A stretch of 64,000 nucleotides of DNA from Chitinophaga solisilvae (GTDB lineage: Bacteria > Bacteroidota > Bacteroidia > Chitinophagales > Chitinophagaceae), in NCBI RefSeq assembly GCF_009928525.1, contig NZ_JAABOK010000002.1, positions 682,001-746,000 of the forward strand, written 5' to 3'. The position numbers and the translations under genes are program-made. The first letter of the stretch is position 1, and the number at the start of each line of letters is the position of its first letter. Shown here one piece after another: positions 35,310-43,826 of the stretch. The notes below the pieces were generated by a model, which made no database searches, was not told where the DNA came from, and saw only the letters and a list, made by a program, of their open reading frames with translations.

Positions 35310-35453
35310 TTGCGAATTACGAATTGCGAATTACGAATGTAGCAGCGAAGATTAAAACGAAGATTAAAGGAGGTAACAATTAAACATCTCCTTTAATCTT
35401 CGTTTTAATCTTCGCTGCTACATTCGTAATTCGTAATTCGCAATTCGTAATTT
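35310..35453. repeat. Palindromic element B5 (TACGAAT family)
   Basis: Arms AATTGCGAATTACG, stem GTAGCAGCGAAGATTAAAACG, then GATTAAAGGAGGT/CATCTCCTTTAATC. It fills the convergent gap between murB and ypdA, leaving only 5 nt before the ypdA stop. GATTAAAGG is shared with B2 and B6. Confidence 0.87.
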
Positions 35454-35458
35454 AAAAC

Positions 35459-36427
35459 CTATCTGTTCTGCATAATATCCCCTATTATCCTATCCGCGTG
35501 TTCCCTGGAGTTTTCAATAAACCACAAATGTGTATTCATACCGCCGCATACAACGCCGGCCAGGTAGATGTGTGGCATATTGGTTTCCATGGTCAGGGGA
35601 TGATAGGCAGGAACTTTTTTGCCATCGTCAGAAAGCAGAATGCCTGCTTTCTCCAGCAGCCGGAAGTTGGGCTGGTAGCCAGTCATGGCGATAACGAAAT
35701 CGTTGGCGATGGTTATATTGCCTTCCGGGGTGGCAATATCTGCTTCATTTTCCCGTATAGCCGTTACCGTTGAATTGAAATGGGCGGTAATGCTGCCTTC
35801 TCTGATCCTGTTTTCGATATCAGGTTTTACCCAGTATTTGACGCGGTTACCGATCTCTTTGTCACGGATGACCATGGTGACCTGTGCGCCGCGGCGGTAG
35901 GTTTCCAGGGCGGCGTCTACGGCGGAATTATGAGCGCCTATCACTATCACCTTACGGGTGGCATAGTAATGGGGATCCTTGTAGTAGTGGGTCACTTTGG
36001 GAAGATGTTCACCGGGAACATCGAGCAGGTTGGGAATATCATAGAACCCGGTGGCGATAATAACGTTGCGGGTATGATAGGTGTTCCTGCTGGTCTGTAC
36101 GATATACTGACCGGCATTGGGTGTTATTTCCAGCACTTCTTCAAAAAGCTGCAGCCGCAGGTCTTCCGAGGTAGCTACCCGGCGGTAGTATTCCAGTGCT
36201 TCCGGCCTTCCCGGCTTGGGGTTGATGGATACGAAAGGGATACCGCCGACTTCCAGCCTCTCTGAAGTGGAAAAGAAGGTCATATACAGCGGGTAATTAT
36301 ACAGGGAGTTTACAAGACATCCTTTCTCCACAATTGTATATTGCAGTCCTGCTTTTTTCGCAGCCAGTCCGCAGGCAATACCTATCGGACCTCCACCTAT
36401 TATCAGAACATCAAAAGCAGCAGCCAT
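35459..36427 (-). CDS. ypdA: YpdA-family FAD disulfide reductase
   Basis: 322 residues. The N-terminal GGGPIGIACG binds FAD; VIGAHNSAVDAALE is the NAD(P)-binding block; the C-terminal YLAGVVCGGMNTHLWF closes the FAD site. This matches YpdA, the proposed bacillithiol-disulfide reductase. YpdA lacks a CxxC redox pair, as here. Whether this organism makes bacillithiol cannot be told from the window. It is downstream of and probably co-transcribed with the amidotransferase gene (10-nt gap). Confidence 0.88.
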   Translation of the reverse strand: MAAAFDVLIIGGGPIGIACGLAAKKAGLQYTIVEKGCLVNSLYNYPLYMTFFSTSERLEVGGIPFVSINPKPGRPEALEYYRRVATSEDLRLQLFEEVLEITPNAGQYIVQTSRNTYHTRNVIIATGFYDIPNLLDVPGEHLPKVTHYYKDPHYYATRKVIVIGAHNSAVDAALETYRRGAQVTMVIRDKEIGNRVKYWVKPDIENRIREGSITAHFNSTVTAIRENEADIATPEGNITIANDFVIAMTGYQPNFRLLEKAGILLSDDGKKVPAYHPLTMETNMPHIYLAGVVCGGMNTHLWFIENSREHADRIIGDIMQNR

Positions 36428-36437
36428 AAGCGTAAGT

Positions 36438-37136
36438 TTATAAGGCGGCTATATAGTCCAGCAGACGGAACATAGCCTGGTTATTTTCGGTGAGTAAATT
36501 AGTATGCTGATGTATTTTTTCCATACTTTGGATGAATGGTCCGCCGGCTTCGATGTAGGGTTTGCCGAAGTTGAGCATGCCCTGCAGGGCGGAGGGTGTC
36601 AGTTCCGCATGGAATTGCAGTCCGATGACACGGTCGCCGTAAATAAAAGCCTGGTTGCTGGTAGCGGCTGAAGCGGCGAAGCGGGTAGCGCCGGGAGGTA
36701 CGTCAAAGGTATCGCCGTGAAAGTGGAAGGCATGCAACCGGTGCGGCAATACATGCTCCAGTGGTGCAGCCTGATCCTGGAAGGTGATATCTATCGGGTA
36801 CCAGCCTATCTCCACCTGCGTGTGCGGATACACCTGCGCGCCCAGCGAATAGGCCAGCAGCTGTGAACCCAGGCAGATACCCAGCACCTTTTTACCCTGG
36901 CTGACTGCCGCTTTTATCAGTTCAATTTCCTGCTGCATCCAGGGATACCGGTCCTGTTCATAAACGCCCATAGTACCTCCCATAATAATGAGCCAGTCGG
37001 CCGCCGCCAGTCCGGATATTTCCGGAGCGGCATCATACCATATCGTCTGGCTGAGTGTATGTCCTTTGTCGTTTATCCAGTCGGCAATAGCGGCCAGTCC
37101 TTCAAAAGGGACGTGTTGGAAATAGTGAATGTGCAT
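36438..37136 (-). CDS. Class I glutamine amidotransferase-like protein (GuaA-like domain)
   Basis: 232 residues. The nucleophile motif is GICLGSQLLAYSLG (Cys near 103), with His in GLQFHAELTP near 175-180 and a partnering Glu. It is a stand-alone GATase1 domain similar to those of GMP synthase-like hydrolases. It has no synthetase partner beside it. The substrate is unknown; glutamine or a gamma-glutamyl compound is possible. Shares a strand and a 10-nt gap with ypdA. Confidence 0.85.
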   Translation of the reverse strand: MHIHYFQHVPFEGLAAIADWINDKGHTLSQTIWYDAAPEISGLAAADWLIIMGGTMGVYEQDRYPWMQQEIELIKAAVSQGKKVLGICLGSQLLAYSLGAQVYPHTQVEIGWYPIDITFQDQAAPLEHVLPHRLHAFHFHGDTFDVPPGATRFAASAATSNQAFIYGDRVIGLQFHAELTPSALQGMLNFGKPYIEAGGPFIQSMEKIHQHTNLLTENNQAMFRLLDYIAAL

Positions 37137-37176
37137 GGTGATGGTGAAATGGTTAGCCGAAGATAATATAAATAGG

Positions 37177-37323
37177 TAATTACGAATTACGAATTGCGAA
37201 TTACGAATGTAGAAGCGAAGAGCTAATCGTAGATTATTAGGAATAAGTATTAAATATCACCTTTAATCTACGATTAGCTCTTCGCTTCTACATTCGTAAT
37301 TCGCAATTCGTAATTCGTAATTA
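37177..37323. repeat. Palindromic element B6 (TACGAAT family)
   Basis: Arms AATTACGAATTGCGAATTACG, stem GTAGAAGCGAAGAGCTAATCG followed by TAGATT. The loop, read on the minus strand, is close to B2's loop (AAAGGTGATATTTAA ... CCTAAT). It lies directly behind the methyltransferase stop on the minus strand. Confidence 0.86.
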
Positions 37324-37324
37324 T

Positions 37325-38218
37325 TTATTTCAACTCGCTTCTCATCACCCTGAAATACTCATATCCCTTCATGCATTTGCTTTTTTCGCCGAAGTACTGT
37401 TCGCGGTATTTGTCGGCGCCGCCATCGTAGAGGAGTTGCATATTACGTTCACGCATAAACGCGGTGACATCGCCGGCATTCATGCCGTAGTCCCAGTTTT
37501 CGCCGGCGTGGCGGAGGGCTTTGTAGATGCGGGAGAAGCCGGGGTAGGCGCGTGGATTTTCGAATACGTCCTTGTCGGCGTAGGTGATGATGACCTGTGT
37601 GCCGGGCGGATAGCTTTTGATGAATTCAAAGAGCGATTCGGCTTGCGCGGCTTCCATGCTGGTGGTGAGGGCTTCCCAGAGAAACAGGGTTTTGTAGCGG
37701 CTTTTCTGGAGGAGAATGGGAGAGATGGTGTCGGCCAGTTGCTGGCGGCTCATGTCGAGTTTGACGTAATCGACGTGAACAGCGGGCATTTCGGCATTGC
37801 CGAGCATACCCCAGATCTGCTTTTGTTTGAAGTTCTGGGTATCCGGATGATTCACCTCCACGAAACTAACAGGCATGCCTATATCCAGCCGGTGAGCACG
37901 TGTGTCCAGGGTGGCGTTGAGAATAAATATCTGGTTGATACCATCTTCCCGGACGGCCTTTGTAATCATGTCATCTATCAGCCTGGTTCTGGCTACGGCG
38001 GCGGTATACGTGCCCGGCCAGCGCAGCTGGATGTAGGCTTCGAAAGTTTTGCGTACAAAAGGTACCGAGCATGCAGCTAGTATTGTTCTGTAGAACCGCG
38101 AAGCGAAAGCGCCGGCAAACGGATCGAAGAAAAGTCTTTCATTGGCCGGTTTGGTACTCTCAAGGGCACGGAATACAGCCATGTGCCTTCCTGTTTTGGT
38201 TGCAGCTCCCCTGTTCAT
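37325..38218 (-). CDS. LCMT-like SAM methyltransferase with degraded motifs
   Basis: 297 residues. The fold follows the class I LCMT/TIGR00027 family: RTRLIDDMI, LNATLDTRAHRL (100-111, family usually LGAGLDTRAYRL), EVNHPDTQ (121-128, usually EVDHPATQ), LFLWEALTTSM (usually WEGVTxYL). The Gly pair that contacts SAM and the acidic residue of EVD are changed. This suggests loss or alteration of SAM binding. It has its own start with no promoter box I could identify. Confidence 0.8.
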   Translation of the reverse strand: MNRGAATKTGRHMAVFRALESTKPANERLFFDPFAGAFASRFYRTILAACSVPFVRKTFEAYIQLRWPGTYTAAVARTRLIDDMITKAVREDGINQIFILNATLDTRAHRLDIGMPVSFVEVNHPDTQNFKQKQIWGMLGNAEMPAVHVDYVKLDMSRQQLADTISPILLQKSRYKTLFLWEALTTSMEAAQAESLFEFIKSYPPGTQVIITYADKDVFENPRAYPGFSRIYKALRHAGENWDYGMNAGDVTAFMRERNMQLLYDGGADKYREQYFGEKSKCMKGYEYFRVMRSELK

Positions 38219-38353
38219 GAGGACAATATGGTTATGATGGTTATTTTAATTCACTTCCCGACAATCTGTCTGTCTGTCGTATCAGATATGACTCCTGTTG
38301 TCAAATATACTTATAACCGATCATTTTTGGTGCCGGGAAAATCACCCGCTGAA

Positions 38354-39313
38354 TTATTTTATCAGAGAGATGACTGCCATCAATGCCCCGGCGCTGATGG
38401 CTACCCATAGCAGGATGCCCTGCAGTAAAGGCTGCCAGCCCAGGCTGCTGAATGTCTGACGCGTAAGGCCGGTACCTATCAGGAACAGGGTGAGGGATAA
38501 AGCAGTTTTAGCGCTGAAAACCAGGTAAGGGCCTGCTGTGACCAGTGCGGGGATCCAGGTGTTCAGCACTACTACCAGCAGGAATATACCGATGAACCAG
38601 GGGATTTTTATTTTATGCTGCCCGTTTTTGAATAGGAAGGCAGACAAAAAGGCTACGGGTAAAATCCACAATGCGCGGGAGAGCTTAACGGTAGTGGCTA
38701 TCTGCAATGCTTCTTCTCCGTATTTGTTGGCTGCGCCCACTACAGAGCTGGTGTCGTGTATGGCGATGGCGCTCCAGATACCGAATTGCTGCTGGGATAA
38801 GTTAAGCCAGTGGCCGATGACCGGGAAAATGAATAATGCCAGTGAGTTGAGGAGGAAGATGATGCCCAGTGCGACGGAAATTTGCTTGTCTGTAGCCTGG
38901 ATCACGGGCGATATGGCTGCGATGGCGCTGCCGCCGCAGATGGCCGTTCCGCAGGAAATGAGGTGGGCAGTATTTTTTTCAATGCCCAGTATTTTACCCA
39001 GCAGGGTTCCGAGCACCAGGGTGCCGGCAATAGAGGCGATGGTAAGCAGGAAGCCGTCGCTGCCCGCTTTGATGGCAGTATGCATGTTCATGCCAAAGCC
39101 GAGTCCTATGACAGCAAGCTGTAGCAGCCAGTGCGTTATTCTGGGAGTAACGGCAGCAAAAGGGTTGCCGGTGGTTTGTGCCAGTGCGAGGCCCAGCAGC
39201 AAGGCTATGGGCGGTTGTATAGCCGGCAGCAGTGTGGAGGCTGCTGCCGCGATGAATATTATTTTAGGGAGGTTTGCGCTGATTCCTGCCGCCGCTGTTC
39301 TTTCCTGATGCAT
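38354..39313 (-). CDS. yeiH: YeiH-family putative sulfate/anion exporter (UPF0324)
   Basis: 319 residues with about ten membrane segments. Family marks: PPIALLLGLALAQ, GLGFGMNMHTAI, SCGTAICGGSAIAAISPVI and AIAIHDTSSVVGAA. YeiH proteins are proposed to export sulfate or related anions. It is alone on the minus strand; a palindrome ATAACTTTAAGTTAT at 39392-39406 lies in its upstream region. Confidence 0.9.
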   Translation of the reverse strand: MHQERTAAAGISANLPKIIFIAAAASTLLPAIQPPIALLLGLALAQTTGNPFAAVTPRITHWLLQLAVIGLGFGMNMHTAIKAGSDGFLLTIASIAGTLVLGTLLGKILGIEKNTAHLISCGTAICGGSAIAAISPVIQATDKQISVALGIIFLLNSLALFIFPVIGHWLNLSQQQFGIWSAIAIHDTSSVVGAANKYGEEALQIATTVKLSRALWILPVAFLSAFLFKNGQHKIKIPWFIGIFLLVVVLNTWIPALVTAGPYLVFSAKTALSLTLFLIGTGLTRQTFSSLGWQPLLQGILLWVAISAGALMAVISLIK

Positions 39314-39391
39314 ATGTTGTTCTTGTTTGATCTACAGATGCAAAGTTCCGTTCCGTTGCGGCGGAAGTCAAATGAATAAATTATATGACCT

Positions 39392-39406
39392 ATAACTTTA
39401 AGTTAT
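39392..39406. promoter_or_regulatory. Palindrome upstream of yeiH
   Basis: ATAACTT-T-AAGTTAT, a perfect 7-bp inverted repeat flanked by TATGACC repeats on both sides (39384-39390 and 39404-39410). It sits 79 nt upstream of the yeiH ATG and 6 nt before the stop of the next gene. It could be an operator or part of a weak terminator. Confidence 0.3.
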
Positions 39407-39411
39407 GACCT

Positions 39412-40245
39412 TTAGTCGGCGGCCAGGATAAACTGATTGAATTTTTTGCAGAAATCTTCCCGGAGTGATTTGTCAATATCTTTCATAAAATGCACGGTAA
39501 AATCGCGCTGCATCTTTTTAGGCGTGCTGCCTTCTATCTGCATAGGTCTGGAATGAACTACGCCGATCAGCTCATCGCCCTGGCAGACCAGCGCAACACG
39601 GTACATCGGGCTGGGATCGTCGATACCGCTTTCGTAGTTAAAGAAGAGGGTGTAGGGCTTCAGGCTTTTTTCTTCCTCCAGCTGGAAATTGCGGATAAAA
39701 GGTTGTATGTCAGCCAGACTGCGTCCTTTGTGTTGTTTCAGGAAGTTGACGAGAGCGGTTTCTATGATGGTGCCGTTGCGGATATTTTTCTTTTCCGTGT
39801 AGCCGTTCAGGGTAGCCCACATCTTTTCGCCGTTCGTAGCTACGGGCAGGCGCATATCGCGTTCCAGCACGCCGGCGGCGAGGCCGTTCACTTTCAGCTT
39901 GCGGCCTTTGCGGAACACAGGTTTGGTATATTCTTCCGGAGTAATGTCTATATCGATGCTCACCGGATACCAGCCCTTTTTCTGGGGCGCGGCATGTACC
40001 GGAATATAATCCAGCAGGGTGGCGGCTATATCGCCGTCGGGAGCTATGCGTACCTGGGTGTTGGCAGCTACTCTTTCTCCAATAACAGGAGCGCCGGCAG
40101 TGGTTTTTCCCGTTTTATGGTCAGTGTTTTTTTTAGGGGCGTCGGCTGTAGCGGTACCATCTTCGTTGCCGAAGCGGCTTTTCCTGCCTTTCTGGTCGCA
40201 GGCTACCAGCGTTACCGCCAATGCCAGATAAAATATTTTTCTCAT
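39412..40245 (-). CDS. Hypothetical lipoprotein
   Basis: 277 residues from the ATG at 40245. A lipobox LVAC (Cys16) follows a short signal. A polar Gly/Asp/Thr-rich linker (about 20-50) precedes a globular domain with VNGLAAGVLERDMRLPVATNGEKMWATLNGYTEKKNIRNGTIIET and LFFNYESGIDDPSPMYRVALV. I do not recognise the family. An upstream, in-frame extension to 40296 is unlikely because it would remove the lipoprotein signal. The next gene upstream is another hypothetical. Confidence 0.65.
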   Translation of the reverse strand: MRKIFYLALAVTLVACDQKGRKSRFGNEDGTATADAPKKNTDHKTGKTTAGAPVIGERVAANTQVRIAPDGDIAATLLDYIPVHAAPQKKGWYPVSIDIDITPEEYTKPVFRKGRKLKVNGLAAGVLERDMRLPVATNGEKMWATLNGYTEKKNIRNGTIIETALVNFLKQHKGRSLADIQPFIRNFQLEEEKSLKPYTLFFNYESGIDDPSPMYRVALVCQGDELIGVVHSRPMQIEGSTPKKMQRDFTVHFMKDIDKSLREDFCKKFNQFILAAD

Positions 40246-40338
40246 AATTACTTGGTACACAAATCGTAAGTTATGGAAAATTATCGACTGAAACACAGGA
40301 AGATAACGTTACCGGCTATCTGAAAAAGGAAAAATTGA

Positions 40339-40716
40339 TCAGAAGGAGGAGAATATAACGTGATCGCCTGTTTGTAAACGACGTATTTCTTTCATGCTGG
40401 AAAACGGATCCAGCGGGTCCCAGTCGGCGGAAATATAAAGCTGTACTTCTTTTCCGGCGAGTTCCCGTTCGAGGGTGGCTGCATTGGAGCCCGGGATAGT
40501 TGTGGATCTGATAAAGTAAATTCTGGGATCATTTTTAAGATGTACCACAATTCCGGGAGCGCCCTGCTTTACATCCTGTACCTGGCCGGAGGCCGGCTTG
40601 CAGGTAGTACGCGTAATGCGGCGTGCGGAGGCTATTCCGGAAATAAGCAATACCATAATGAGACAGGCGACAAGCGTTAATGCGGCGATGCCTTTAAAGC
40701 TGGTTTTTTTGTTCAT
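40339..40716 (-). CDS. Hypothetical single-pass membrane protein
   Basis: 125 residues. One hydrophobic segment at 10-30 (GIAALTLVACLIMVLLISGIA) is followed by a basic patch (ARRITR) and a small beta-rich domain (GQVQDVKQGAPGIVVHLKNDPRIYFIRSTTI, ERELAGKEVQLYISADWDPLDPFSSMKEIRRLQTGDHVIFSS). No family known to me. It could face the periplasm. It is followed by a lipoprotein gene on the same strand. Confidence 0.65.
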   Translation of the reverse strand: MNKKTSFKGIAALTLVACLIMVLLISGIASARRITRTTCKPASGQVQDVKQGAPGIVVHLKNDPRIYFIRSTTIPGSNAATLERELAGKEVQLYISADWDPLDPFSSMKEIRRLQTGDHVIFSSF

Positions 40717-40772
40717 GATCCGTTGGCAAGATTGGTGGTGTAGGTTTCGACCTAAATTACAAATTAATCAAA

Positions 40773-40798
40773 TAAAAAAGCAGGCCACCAGCCTGCTT
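40773..40798 (-). terminator. Terminator of the acidic-protein gene
   Basis: Minus strand: AAGCAGGC TGGTG GCCTGCTT then TTTTATTTG. An 8-bp stem and T-run, 23 nt beyond the stop at 40822. Confidence 0.8.
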
Positions 40799-40821
40799 CT
40801 ATATAAAATCATTATTTCGTG

Positions 40822-41385
40822 TTACTTGTTGCCGTTATCTTCTTCCCACTCAGCGGATTCGTCCCAGTCCTCATCTTCGTCCCAGTCCTCATCATCTTCT
40901 TCCACCAGCAGGCTTTGTTCTGAGCCGGGTTCTATATTATTCCCGCGCCAGTGGGCAACGATTTCATCTGCTTTCTGCTGTACGGTGGTGAAATCACTGA
41001 TCTTATTTTCTTCGAAATATACTTCTACCTCAGGCAGGCCGCGGATAGCGTCAAAACACTCCTGCAACAGGGAAATATTGACGGGAGCATTGCGCAGGGC
41101 GCTATAGGAGAGCCGGATGGCATCAAACGGGCCGCTGTTATGAAATACCTCTTCACCATTGAACATGGGGAAAAGCCATATCAGTACATCGTCGCCGGTT
41201 TCTTCACTATTGAGGATCCCGAAAAAGTCGTCAAGTTGCTCAAACCCCAACGGGGCCAGGTGTTTAAAGGCGTCGTTCCTGGGAGGGAACTTCGGGTGCT
41301 CTTCACCGGTTATGAGAAATAATTCTCCGAACCTGGGCTTATCTTTTGCTACAAATCTGAAATCAATGAGGATATCGTTTTCCAT
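40822..41385 (-). CDS. Hypothetical protein with acidic C-terminal repeats
   Basis: 187 residues. A predicted globular part (MENDILIDFRFVAKDKPRFGELFLI to about 155) is followed by a tail packed with Asp, Glu and Trp: EDDEDWDEDEDWDESAEWEED, three degenerate DEDW units. No family known to me. Acidic tails like this occur on proteins that contact nucleic-acid-binding or ribosomal partners, but nothing here decides that. Followed by its own terminator at 40773-40798. Confidence 0.7.
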   Translation of the reverse strand: MENDILIDFRFVAKDKPRFGELFLITGEEHPKFPPRNDAFKHLAPLGFEQLDDFFGILNSEETGDDVLIWLFPMFNGEEVFHNSGPFDAIRLSYSALRNAPVNISLLQECFDAIRGLPEVEVYFEENKISDFTTVQQKADEIVAHWRGNNIEPGSEQSLLVEEDDEDWDEDEDWDESAEWEEDNGNK

Positions 41386-41432
41386 TGATGGCTATGCTGT
41401 TTTCTGCCGTAATTTAATATAATTCTGGAATC

Positions 41433-41553
41433 ATTTAAGATTTAGTCATTTGAGATTTAATTATTTTGTATAAATCAAGATGCCTTCCAGGAATTCCGGA
41501 AGGCATCTTGATTTATACAAAATAATTAAATCTCAAATGACTAAATCTTAAAT
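41433..41553. repeat. Palindromic element A7 (ATTTG family)
   Basis: Inverted repeat centred at 41493 with arms of about 60 bp and almost no mismatch: TTTAAGATTTAGTCATTTGAG at the edge, CAAGATGCCTTCC in the middle. The right edge reaches the first base of the nagB stop codon. Lies between the acidic-protein start and the nagB end, both minus strand. Confidence 0.88.
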
Positions 41554-43478
41554 TAAATAAAATGGTAGCGTACAAATGCTTCCATTGCAGCGTATTGCTG
41601 GAGGCCCAGCTGATCGTACAGGCCTGCGGTATTGGCGTTACGGTCTTCAGCGCGCTGCCAGAACTCGCGGAGGTCAGTACCCTGGAAAGGCACTACGTCT
41701 TTCTGGCTCTGGTGGATAAAGATACCCAGGCGTTTCTGTAATACCTGGTCAGGGCTCATCGGAACAGCCATTTCAATTTCATGGATCTCCCACTCCTGCC
41801 ATGCGCCTTTGTACAGCCATACCCAGCAGTCTTTAGCCCAGTCTTCGTGCTTCAGTCTGTCCAGTGCCGCGAAGATAATATCCAGGCATACCTTGTGCGT
41901 ACCATGCGGATCGGCGAGGTCGCCGGCGCAATAGATCTGTTGTGGTTTCAGTTTACGCAGCAGGTCAACGGTCAGCTGTACATCTTCTTCACCCATTGGT
42001 TTCTTCTCTACCAGGCCGGTTTCGTAGAAAGGCAGGTTCATGAAGTGCGCGTTTTCTTCCGGGATACCTACGTAACGGCAGGTAGCCTTGGCTTCGCAGC
42101 GGCGGATCAGGCCTTTGATGGCGCGGATCTCGGGAGTATCTTTCTGGCTTGGTTTTTTAGTTCTGATAAAGGCTTTTGCTTCATCCAGGATCTGGGAGCT
42201 TTTGCTTTTATCGATATCGAACATACCTTCAAAACCTACGGCGAAATCGATGAAGCGCAGCACGAATTCGTCTGTCACCGCGATGTTGCCGGAAGTCTGG
42301 TAAGCCACGTGAACGTCGTGTCCCTGCTCATGCAGGCGGATAAAGGTACCGCCCATAGAGATGATATCATCATCCGGATGAGGAGAGAAGATGAGCGCGC
42401 GTTTTTTGGCAGGTTCAGAGCGCTCCGGATGCTTGGGCAGCTGCGGACCAGGCTTACCGCCGGGCCAGCCGGTGATGGTGTCGCGGATAGCGTTAAATTC
42501 CTTGATGTTCAGTTCATAGGCAGAACCGTACTGAACGATCAGGTCATTCAGACCGTTTTCGTTATAGTCCTTGTCTGTCAGCATCAGGATGGGCTTCTTC
42601 AGCTTCAGGGCCAGGCTGGTAACGGCTTTACGGATCAGACCCGGAGTCCATTCGCAATCACCGGTGAGCCATGGCTCTTTAAAGCGGGTGAGTTCAGCAG
42701 AAGCCTGTTCGTCGATGATGAACTGGCAGTTAGGATGTTGCTGCAGCAGGGAAGCAGGTACCTGCTCGGTGCTGTGGCCTTCTACAGAGCGGCATACAAT
42801 TTTCGCTTTATGAGAACCCCAGGCCATCAGCAGTACGCGTTTGGCTTTGAAGATGGTGCTCAGGCCCATGGTGATAGCCAGACGAGGCACCTGGCTCATA
42901 TTCGGGAACTCGTAGGCGTTAGCCAGACGGGTACTGTTATCCAGCGTTACCAGGCGGGTATGTGAGTTGATGTTGGCGCCAGGCTCGTTAAAGCCGATAT
43001 GTCCGTTATTACCGATTCCCAGGATCTGGATGTCAATACCACCGGCTTCGTCAATGCGTTTGTCGTAGTCAGCGCAGTATTGTTTGATCTTATCTTTGGG
43101 AATAGTGCCATCCGGAATATGTACCTGTGCTTCCGGAATGTCGATATGATTGAACAGGTGTTCTTTCATAAAGCGGTTGTAGCTCTGTAAAGCATCCGGC
43201 TCTATGGGGTAATATTCATCGAGGTTGAATGTAATTACATTTTTAAAGCTCAGCCCTTCCTCTTTGTGGAGGCGAACCAGTTCGGCATAGAGATATTTAG
43301 GAGTAGAGCCCGTGGCCATTCCTAATACACATTTTTGATTGGCAGCCTGCTTTTCGCGTATCAGCGCGGCAATTTCTTTGGCAACTGCTTTGGAACCCTC
43401 TTTGGCAGAAGGATGTATTTCCACAGCAATCTGTTCAAAGCTGTCAATCAGTTCGATTTCCTGATGATTAATCGTCAT
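41553..43478 (-). CDS. nagB: Glucosamine-6-phosphate deaminase fused to PIG-L deacetylase
   Basis: 641 residues. Residues 1-290 are NagB: ATGSTPKYLY, FNLDEYYPI (D87), GIGNNGHIGFNEPG (H160, E165). E. coli Asp141 corresponds to Asn158 here. Residues about 355-641 are a PIG-L/LmbE domain with zinc motif SPHPDDD (H367, D370) and DPHGTH (H525, H528). It plausibly removes acetyl from GlcNAc-6-P and then converts GlcN-6-P to Fru-6-P and ammonia, so no NagA is needed. It is the last gene of the minus-strand amino-sugar cluster. Confidence 0.92.
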   Translation of the reverse strand: MTINHQEIELIDSFEQIAVEIHPSAKEGSKAVAKEIAALIREKQAANQKCVLGMATGSTPKYLYAELVRLHKEEGLSFKNVITFNLDEYYPIEPDALQSYNRFMKEHLFNHIDIPEAQVHIPDGTIPKDKIKQYCADYDKRIDEAGGIDIQILGIGNNGHIGFNEPGANINSHTRLVTLDNSTRLANAYEFPNMSQVPRLAITMGLSTIFKAKRVLLMAWGSHKAKIVCRSVEGHSTEQVPASLLQQHPNCQFIIDEQASAELTRFKEPWLTGDCEWTPGLIRKAVTSLALKLKKPILMLTDKDYNENGLNDLIVQYGSAYELNIKEFNAIRDTITGWPGGKPGPQLPKHPERSEPAKKRALIFSPHPDDDIISMGGTFIRLHEQGHDVHVAYQTSGNIAVTDEFVLRFIDFAVGFEGMFDIDKSKSSQILDEAKAFIRTKKPSQKDTPEIRAIKGLIRRCEAKATCRYVGIPEENAHFMNLPFYETGLVEKKPMGEEDVQLTVDLLRKLKPQQIYCAGDLADPHGTHKVCLDIIFAALDRLKHEDWAKDCWVWLYKGAWQEWEIHEIEMAVPMSPDQVLQKRLGIFIHQSQKDVVPFQGTDLREFWQRAEDRNANTAGLYDQLGLQQYAAMEAFVRYHFI

Positions 43479-43479
43479 T

Positions 43480-43492
43480 TGTAAACGTTTTT
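43480..43492. promoter_or_regulatory. AAACGTTT box upstream of nagB
   Basis: TGTAAACGTTTTT with core palindrome AAACGTTT at 43483-43490, only 5 nt from the nagB start codon. The same core forms TAAAACGTTTTA between the MFS genes (53045-53056). It may be a shared repressor site. Confidence 0.4.
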
Positions 43493-43686
43493 GATTAGAT
43501 GCGGTTTAAAAACGAGCCGGAAAATTAAAAAAAATACTGCTAATCTGTGCTAAAATTTAGCTCTTATTTAATTTAAATTTATTTTAACTTAAAAAGAACC
43601 TTTTTATATTGGCTATCGTTAATACGTAAAGAAAGCAACTTCAGCTACCGCGAAATATATTTTTTGGTGTAGGAGTCATAAAAAGA

Positions 43687-43728
43687 GAAACCGCCCTGCT
43701 GCAAAGCAAAGGCGGTTTTATTTTTTTA
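43687..43728. terminator. Bidirectional hairpin terminator before nagB
   Basis: AAACCGCC pairs with GGCGGTTT around a 15-nt loop, with T-rich sequence on both strands (TTTTATTTTTTT on plus, TTTCTCTTTTT on minus). With A8 it would end the GH20 transcript. The rest of 43479-43686 shows an AT-rich promoter region without a clear TAnnTTTG. Confidence 0.65.
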
Positions 43729-43824
43729 TTTGATTATTTGAGATTTGGTTATTTGGAATGCGGCGGAGATTTACGCGCAGGTATCCGATGCATTTTAAAT
43801 AACCAAATCTCAAATAAGAAAATG
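43726..43824. repeat. Palindromic element A8 (ATTTG family, imperfect)
   Basis: TTATTTGAGATTTGGTTATTT at the left, AAATAACCAAATCTCAAATAAG at the right. The inner part (AATGCGGCGGAGATT ... ATCCGATGCATT) pairs imperfectly. Its centre resembles A9's centre read on the other strand. Directly behind the GH20 stop. Confidence 0.75.
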
Positions 43825-43826
43825 CA

